Assembly: GCA_002391555.1 (NCBI GenBank)
Contig: DGFG01000116.1
Coordinates: 1-12,046, forward strand
Reading direction: 5' to 3'
Origin: Firmicutes bacterium UBA3906
GTDB taxonomy: Bacteria > Bacillota > Clostridia > Caldicoprobacterales > DTU083
Length of the DNA: 12,046 nucleotides
Part shown: positions 5,602 through 12,046 of the stretch, one piece after another
Numbering within the stretch: the stretch's first letter is position 1
Layout: every line of letters starts with the position of its first letter
Notes under the pieces: model-generated
The model's database searches: none
Told to the model about the DNA's origin: nothing
What the model saw: the letters and a program-made list of their open reading frames with translations, nothing else
Translations under genes and position numbers: made by a program

Positions 5602-8253
5602 ATGTCGCATAAATACGTATACCTTTTTAAAGAAGGTAATGCAAAGATGAGAGAACTACTAGGAGGCAAGGGGGCCAACCTAGCAGAGATGACCAATTTA
5701 GGGCTACCAGTACCCCAGGGCTTTACTGTTACAACTGAGGCCTGCACACGTTATTATCAAGATGGACAGAAAATAGCAGATGAGGTAGTAGAGCAGATCT
5801 ACGATGCCATGGAAAAGACAGAACAGATAGTAGGCAAGAAATTTGGCGATTTAGACAATCCCTTCTTGGTCTCCATTAGGTCTGGTTCGAGGGCTTCTAT
5901 GCCTGGTATGATGGACACTATCTTAAACTTAGGACTAAACGATGTTGCTGTAAAGGGCCTTGCCAAAGGGACCAACAACGAAAAGTTTGCCTATGATAGC
6001 TACCGTAGATTTATCCAGATGTTCTCAGATGTCGTAATGGGCATTGACAAGGAAAACTTTGACAAGATACTTGACAAGGTAAAGGCTGACAATGGTGTTG
6101 AACTTGACTCTGACCTATCAGCTGAAAACCTAAAGGAAATCGTTGCACTCTATAAAGACATGTATAAGGAAATAAAGGGTGAGGACTTCCCTCAGGACCC
6201 CAAAGACCAGCTAATAGCATCAGTAGAAGCAGTCTTCCGTTCCTGGGACAATCCTAGAGCTATTGTATACAGAAGGATGAATGATATTCCAAGTGATTGG
6301 GGTACAGCAGTAAATATCCAAGCCATGGTATTTGGAAATATGGGCGAGGATTCTGGTACTGGTGTTGCCTTTACTCGTGACCCTGCCACTGGTGAGAATG
6401 TATTATATGGTGAATACCTGATGAATGCTCAGGGCGAGGACGTTGTTGCAGGTATAAGGACACCCAACCCAATTTCACATCTAAAGGATACAAACCCCGA
6501 GGTTTACGATGAATTTGTAAAATATGCAGAAGAACTAGAAAAGCACTACAAGGATATGCAGGATATGGAGTTTACCATTGAAAAAGGCAAGCTCTATATG
6601 CTACAGACCAGAAATGGTAAGAGGACCGCTGCTGCTGCAGTTAAAATAGCAGTTGACCTTGTTAAAGAGGGACTTATCAGCAAAGAAGAGGCCCTACTAA
6701 AGGTTGTTCCAAGCCAGCTAGATGCTTTATTACACCCCACCTTTGTACAGGAGGCCCTAGACAAGGCCAAGCCTGTAGCCAAGGGACTTCCTGCTTCTCC
6801 AGGTGCTGCCTTTGGTGCTGTATACTTTACAGCCGCTACTGCAAAGGCTGCAGTCGATGCCGGTCAAAAGGTTATATTAGTTAGGGAGGAAACATCTCCT
6901 GAGGATATAGAGGGTATGTATGCAGCTGAGGGTATATTAACAGCCCGAGGCGGTATGACATCCCATGCAGCTGTTGTAGCCCGCGGTATAGGTACCTGCT
7001 GTGTAGCTGGCTGCTCAGAAATTAGTATAAACTACAAGGACAAAAGCTTTGTAGCCAGTGGCAAGGTATTTAAAGAAGGGGATATGATATCCCTAGATGG
7101 TAGCACTGGCCTTGTATACGGTGAGATTATAAAGACCCAAGAACCAACCCTAACTGGAGACTTTGCTACTATTATGCAGTGGGCTGATGAGGTTAGGAGC
7201 CTTAGCATCAGGACAAATGCTGATTCACCAGTAGAGGCAAAAGAAGCTGTACAGTTTGGCGCAGAGGGTATTGGCCTTTGCAGAACTGAGCATATGTTCT
7301 TTGAAGCTGATAGGATTCCAGCCTTCCGTAAAATGATCGTTGCTAGCAACGAGGAGGACAGGAGAAAGGCCCTAGGTCATATACTTCCTATGCAAAAAGA
7401 GGACTTCAAGGGTATCTATGAGGCTATGGAAGGCAGACCAGTTACCATTAGGCTCTTAGATCCACCATTACATGAATTCTTACCTCATGAGGACAAGGAC
7501 ATAGATGCTTTAGCAACAGAGCTTGGCCTGACCTTTGATGAGCTAAAGACCAAGGTTGATAGCCTAAAGGAACTAAACCCAATGCTTGGTCACCGTGGTT
7601 GCCGCTTGGCTGTTACATATCCAGAGATAGCTGAAATGCAGACAAGAGCTATTATTGAAGCTGCTGTCGAGGTTAAACAGGAAAAAGGCTATGATATAGT
7701 TCCTGAGATTATGATTCCACTTATTTGTGAGGTCAAAGAGCTTAGGTATGTAAAGGATACCATCGTAAAAACAGCAGATGCAGTTATAAAGGAAAAGGGC
7801 GTAGACCTAAAATACTTGGTGGGCACTATGATAGAGATACCAAGGGCTTGCTTGACAGCTGATGATATAGCTACAGAGGCTGAGTTCTTCTCCTTTGGTA
7901 CAAATGACCTAACCCAGATGACTTATGGCCTAAGCCGTGATGACGCTGGCAAGATCCTAGAAGACTACTATGATGCACAGATATTCGAAGCAGATCCTAC
8001 AGCTAGGCTAGACCAGACAGGTGTAGGCAAGCTTATGAAGATTGCTGTTGAGCTAGGCAAAAAATCAAGGCCTGATATCAAGCTTGGTATCTGTGGAGAG
8101 CACGGTGGAGATCCATCCTCAATAGAATTCTGTCACATGGTAGGCTTAGACTATGTATCCTGCTCACCATATAGGGTACCAATAGCTAGGCTGGCTGCAG
8201 CACAAGCCAAGATTCATGAAATGACAGGTGAGATAAACCTAGGCCAAAAGTAA
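5602..8253 (+). CDS. ppdK: Pyruvate, phosphate dikinase
   Basis: Cytosolic enzyme interconverting pyruvate + ATP + Pi and PEP + AMP + PPi; in anaerobic Clostridia it often runs in the glycolytic direction as a PPi/AMP-linked partner or replacement for pyruvate kinase. 883 residues, full length. Domains: N-terminal ATP-grasp (about 1-340), mobile phosphohistidine domain (about 390-510) with GGMTSHAAVVARG containing catalytic H455, and a C-terminal PEP/pyruvate TIM barrel (about 520-875). Visible active-site residues are R561 in CRTEHMFF, R617 in TIRLLDPP, the FGTNDLTQMTYG block and C831 in GICGEHGGDP. As I recall the Clostridium symbiosum enzyme, these numbers coincide exactly with it. It has its own candidate promoter and a strong terminator, so is probably monocistronic. 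No ppsR-type regulatory kinase gene is present in this window. Confidence 0.97.
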   Translation: MSHKYVYLFKEGNAKMRELLGGKGANLAEMTNLGLPVPQGFTVTTEACTRYYQDGQKIADEVVEQIYDAMEKTEQIVGKKFGDLDNPFLVSIRSGSRASMPGMMDTILNLGLNDVAVKGLAKGTNNEKFAYDSYRRFIQMFSDVVMGIDKENFDKILDKVKADNGVELDSDLSAENLKEIVALYKDMYKEIKGEDFPQDPKDQLIASVEAVFRSWDNPRAIVYRRMNDIPSDWGTAVNIQAMVFGNMGEDSGTGVAFTRDPATGENVLYGEYLMNAQGEDVVAGIRTPNPISHLKDTNPEVYDEFVKYAEELEKHYKDMQDMEFTIEKGKLYMLQTRNGKRTAAAAVKIAVDLVKEGLISKEEALLKVVPSQLDALLHPTFVQEALDKAKPVAKGLPASPGAAFGAVYFTAATAKAAVDAGQKVILVREETSPEDIEGMYAAEGILTARGGMTSHAAVVARGIGTCCVAGCSEISINYKDKSFVASGKVFKEGDMISLDGSTGLVYGEIIKTQEPTLTGDFATIMQWADEVRSLSIRTNADSPVEAKEAVQFGAEGIGLCRTEHMFFEADRIPAFRKMIVASNEEDRRKALGHILPMQKEDFKGIYEAMEGRPVTIRLLDPPLHEFLPHEDKDIDALATELGLTFDELKTKVDSLKELNPMLGHRGCRLAVTYPEIAEMQTRAIIEAAVEVKQEKGYDIVPEIMIPLICEVKELRYVKDTIVKTADAVIKEKGVDLKYLVGTMIEIPRACLTADDIATEAEFFSFGTNDLTQMTYGLSRDDAGKILEDYYDAQIFEADPTARLDQTGVGKLMKIAVELGKKSRPDIKLGICGEHGGDPSSIEFCHMVGLDYVSCSPYRVPIARLAAAQAKIHEMTGEINLGQK

Positions 8254-8281
8254 TAAATAGGCTAACTCAATAGAAACGATT

Positions 8282-8318
8282 AAAAGGTATTGCTATAAAG
8301 GCAATACCTTTTTGTTTT
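8282..8318 (+). terminator. Intrinsic terminator of ppdK
   Basis: AAAAGGTATTGC (8282-8293) pairs perfectly with GCAATACCTTTT (8301-8312) around a 7-base loop, and the T-rich run TTTTTGTTTT spans 8309-8318. It begins about 30 bases after the ppdK stop. Confidence 0.93.
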
Positions 8319-8389
8319 AAAAAGACCTAATAAAGACACATATAATTTATTATGGCTATTATGCAGCTAACAAGTAAAAAACAAAGGCG

Positions 8390-8420
8390 AAAAAAAAGAG
8401 AGGCACTTGTTTGGCCTCTC
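8390..8420 (-). terminator. Intrinsic terminator of the minus-strand gene 8466-9122
   Basis: Read on the minus strand, GAGAGGC (8420-8414) and GCCTCTC (8404-8398) form a perfect 7-bp stem with a 9-base loop, followed at once by eight T residues (A-run 8397-8390 on the plus strand). It lies about 45 bases beyond the minus-strand stop codon. The two terminators face each other in the convergent ppdK / minus-gene gap. The rest of this gap (8319-8389 and 8421-8465) shows nothing further. Confidence 0.88.
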
Positions 8421-8465
8421 GCTTTAATACTATACTTTATTCCTTAAAGATACTTTAGTAGCTTT

Positions 8466-9122
8466 TTACATAGGTGGAAAGATTGCAGGACACTGGGGTG
8501 GCATTATTGGGTTTGCACACTGATCTGTTAGCTGGTCACGGGGTGAGCAGAAGTTTGCAGTAAACTCAATAGTTGCAGGTGCTACTGCTTGAATACTCTG
8601 GCATACTGATATATCTATACCGAATCCAGTGATTTCCCCATCAATATTTCTGTTAATTACAGACAGGCAGGTAAAGTTCGAAATCCTAACGACCAGGTTA
8701 GTTCCTGCAGGTGCACATAGATTCTCTGTTTCAAGGAATGTAAAGGGTACTGGATCAGATGTTATTTGGAATAGGGTTCCTGTCTCAGGATCTACACCTG
8801 ATACTTCTAAAACAACGTATACTACCTTGGAAAAGATTACACGCTTAAGGGTTACAATAATACCATTTACATCGAATTGTCGGTCTTCTCTAGGTGCAAC
8901 TTCAGTTACTTCAATCTCAGTATTTGGAGGCAAGGGTGTACCTTCACTATCAGTTAAGATACATCGAGCAACAACGTTAGTAGCGTCTGCTGGTATTTCT
9001 ATTGGTAAATTACCAACAGCAATTGTTGTCGACCCCGAAGACTCCTCTATAACCCAATCGTATACCTTATTTATATTTACACATAAGCTTTCCTGATTAA
9101 TAGAGATAGGTTCAGAACTCAT
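8466..9122 (-). CDS. Uncharacterised cysteine-containing, beta-rich protein (possible spore-surface protein)
   Basis: I do not recognise this gene as a named family. The product has 218 residues, no signal peptide or membrane segment, and eight cysteines (14, 54, 136, 152, 174, 192, 202, 211). The N-terminus ESLCVNINKVYDWVIEES resembles a Cys-x-V-x-KVYDWV element that I associate with hypothetical and spore-surface proteins of spore-forming Firmicutes; this is a recollection, not a search. The middle alternates hydrophobic and polar residues, suggesting beta-sandwich structure. The C-terminus is Pro/Cys rich (NPIMPPQCPAIFPPM). ATG at 9122 follows AGGAGA (9136-9131) by eight bases. It is monocistronic, with its own terminator and a SigK-like upstream element, and is divergent from the gene at 9275. 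Coding is well supported; a spore role is inference. Confidence 0.82.
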   Translation of the reverse strand: MSSEPISINQESLCVNINKVYDWVIEESSGSTTIAVGNLPIEIPADATNVVARCILTDSEGTPLPPNTEIEVTEVAPREDRQFDVNGIIVTLKRVIFSKVVYVVLEVSGVDPETGTLFQITSDPVPFTFLETENLCAPAGTNLVVRISNFTCLSVINRNIDGEITGFGIDISVCQSIQAVAPATIEFTANFCSPRDQLTDQCANPIMPPQCPAIFPPM

Positions 9123-9159
9123 AACAACACTCTCCTATAAATATAGTTTTTTGTAGTAT

Positions 9160-9186
9160 CATTCTATGTTTTTACCCTACTTCTGT
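9160..9186 (-). promoter_or_regulatory. Candidate promoter of the minus-strand gene (SigK-like, overlapping a SigA-like reading)
   Basis: On the minus strand, AC (9186-9185), 16 bases and CATAGAATG (9168-9160) fit the sporulation SigK pattern AC-N16/17-CATAnnnT(A). The same stretch can be read as a SigA promoter: TTGCAC (9190-9185), 18 bases, TAGAAT (9166-9161). The -10 element ends about 38 bases before the start codon. An outward-facing near copy lies at 9231-9242. Confidence 0.4.
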
Positions 9187-9230
9187 GCAATAAAAGATAG
9201 GATTTATTATCATGAAAATTTATGCCTTTT

Positions 9231-9242
9231 CATAGAATATAC
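9231..9242 (+). promoter_or_regulatory. Candidate -10 element of the plus-strand coiled-coil gene
   Basis: CATAGAATATAC matches CATAnnnTA (SigK -10) fully and CATACAAT (SigE -10) at seven of eight positions. It ends its core 36 bases before GTG 9275, mirroring the spacing on the other strand. No AC at SigK -35 distance and no clear SigA -35 is visible, so only the -10 half is supported. Confidence 0.3.
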
Positions 9243-9274
9243 CATTAAGTTTATTTGAAAGTGGGTTATTAAAT

Positions 9275-9880
9275 GTGAACGAGCAGGTAAATGAAAGGCA
9301 ATTAGAAATCCTAAAACAGCAAGTAAATCAATATAAAAATGAGATTGAGCAAGTCCACAAGAAAAACGATGAATATCTTAGGATTATGGATAATCTTATA
9401 AAAATAATTAATAACAAGCTTATCAGTGATGAAGACAAGGACAAGAAAGCTGATACAGGATATGATGATTTTGTAAAGAAAGAGGACCTAGTCTGGGTAC
9501 AGGATAGCTTGGCAAAGATGCAAAAGGAGATTAGTGAACTTAAGGCTGAGATCAAGAGGAGTAAAGAAGAAACAAGCCCCAAGCAGCTTGTAGAGAGCTT
9601 GGAATTAAAAAATGACTTTTCTAGTTTCCGCGATTATAACACTATCCGTCAAGCTCTAGGAAACCAAAGTCCAAAAATGGTCAAAATCACACCACACTAT
9701 ACAAGACCTATAGGCTCAAGCAAGCAAGCAGGTCAGGTCCAGAAACAGGAGATAAATAAAGAAAAGCAAAAGGTAGTTCAGCCTAAAATTGAAAACCAGC
9801 CTAAGAATGAAAACCAGGCTAAAAATGAAAACCAACTAAAAGAGGGTAGCTTTTTCTCCTTTCTTAGGAGGAAATCATAA
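9275..9880 (+). CDS. Uncharacterised coiled-coil protein with NENQ-type repeat and hydrophobic-basic C-terminus
   Basis: I do not recognise a family. 201 residues, very hydrophilic, without signal peptide or membrane segment. Residues about 1-50 and 68-115 have heptad-like, Lys/Glu-rich helices (for example RQLEILKQQVNQYKNEIEQV and KMQKEISELKAEIKRSKEE), interrupted by an acidic linker at 51-66. Residues 115-150 are a less charged segment. Residues 150-190 are Lys/Gln/Asn rich and contain tandem six-residue units of the type NQPKNE. The protein ends in GSFFSFLRRKS, a short aromatic-plus-basic tail that could be a docking or membrane-contact motif. The GTG start is preceded by GAAAGTGGG (about ten bases), a weak site; no better in-frame start lies nearby. 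It is divergent from the Cys-containing gene and may be co-regulated. No clear terminator follows. Confidence 0.75.
   Translation: MNEQVNERQLEILKQQVNQYKNEIEQVHKKNDEYLRIMDNLIKIINNKLISDEDKDKKADTGYDDFVKKEDLVWVQDSLAKMQKEISELKAEIKRSKEETSPKQLVESLELKNDFSSFRDYNTIRQALGNQSPKMVKITPHYTRPIGSSKQAGQVQKQEINKEKQKVVQPKIENQPKNENQAKNENQLKEGSFFSFLRRKS
9791..9844 (+). repeat. Three tandem 18-bp units encoding NQxKNE-type repeats
   Basis: Units at 9791-9808, 9809-9826 and 9827-9844 all begin GAAAACCA and share a CTAA core; the third is the most diverged. A weaker, earlier unit lies at 9773-9790. Both the DNA and protein repeat are visible, which suggests fairly recent duplication and possible copy-number variation between strains. 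Confidence 0.8.

Positions 9881-12046
<2,166 letters not shown>

Noticed and set aside
8676..8685. GTTCGAAATC resembling a tRNA T-arm
   Set aside because: It has no matching acceptor, D-arm or anticodon stem, and it lies inside the minus-strand coding sequence.
8629..9096. 155-aa open frame on the plus strand opposite the minus-strand cysteine protein
   Set aside because: It has no ribosome binding site and low-complexity Ser/Thr/Val composition typical of an antisense shadow. The minus-strand frame has a ribosome binding site, promoter-like site and terminator.

Overview
This window looks like chromosomal DNA from a low-GC Gram-positive bacterium of the class Clostridia (Firmicutes/Bacillota). 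The main evidence is the gene order pgpH (yqfF) - ybeY - dgkA - cdd - era - yqzL - recO, a classical Firmicutes housekeeping cluster normally preceded by phoH, followed here by pyruvate phosphate dikinase as in many anaerobic Clostridia. GC content is about 40% (spot counts on a few lines), arginine is mostly AGG, and CTA and ATA codons are frequent. I cannot name the genus.

Layout. Bases 1-5450 form a tightly packed plus-strand run: the 3' part of a 7TM-HD c-di-AMP phosphodiesterase (PgpH, cut by the window edge), the rRNA-maturation endoribonuclease YbeY (4-base overlap), a fusion of a DgkA-type lipid kinase with a PAP2-type lipid phosphatase, cytidine deaminase, the GTPase Era (probable TTG start), a 51-codon YqzL-like gene and the recombination mediator RecO. 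The theme is envelope signalling and lipid-carrier recycling, ribosome maturation, pyrimidine salvage and DNA repair. A sigma-A-like promoter overlapping the end of recO leads into ppdK (5602-8253), which ends in a strong 12-bp-stem terminator.

Bases 8390-9880 hold a divergent pair of genes that I do not recognise. On the minus strand is a 218-aa cysteine-containing, beta-rich protein with a Pro/Cys tail and its own terminator. On the plus strand is a 201-aa coiled-coil protein with a short Asn/Glu/Gln/Lys repeat and a hydrophobic-basic C-terminus. Their 152-bp shared intergenic region carries two outward-facing copies of a CATAGAAT(G)ATAC element, each about 36-38 bases from its start codon, resembling sporulation sigma factor (SigK/SigE) -10 sites. 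A spore-surface role is a reasonable but unproven inference. This is the most promising part of the window for something undescribed.

Bases 9881-10214 are non-coding and contain three successive hairpin-forming inverted repeats (9993-10124), a candidate structured leader or small RNA. The window ends inside a LacZ-type GH2 beta-galactosidase (start 10215) whose two catalytic glutamates are both within the visible part. No insertion sequences, tRNAs, rRNAs or CRISPR arrays were seen.
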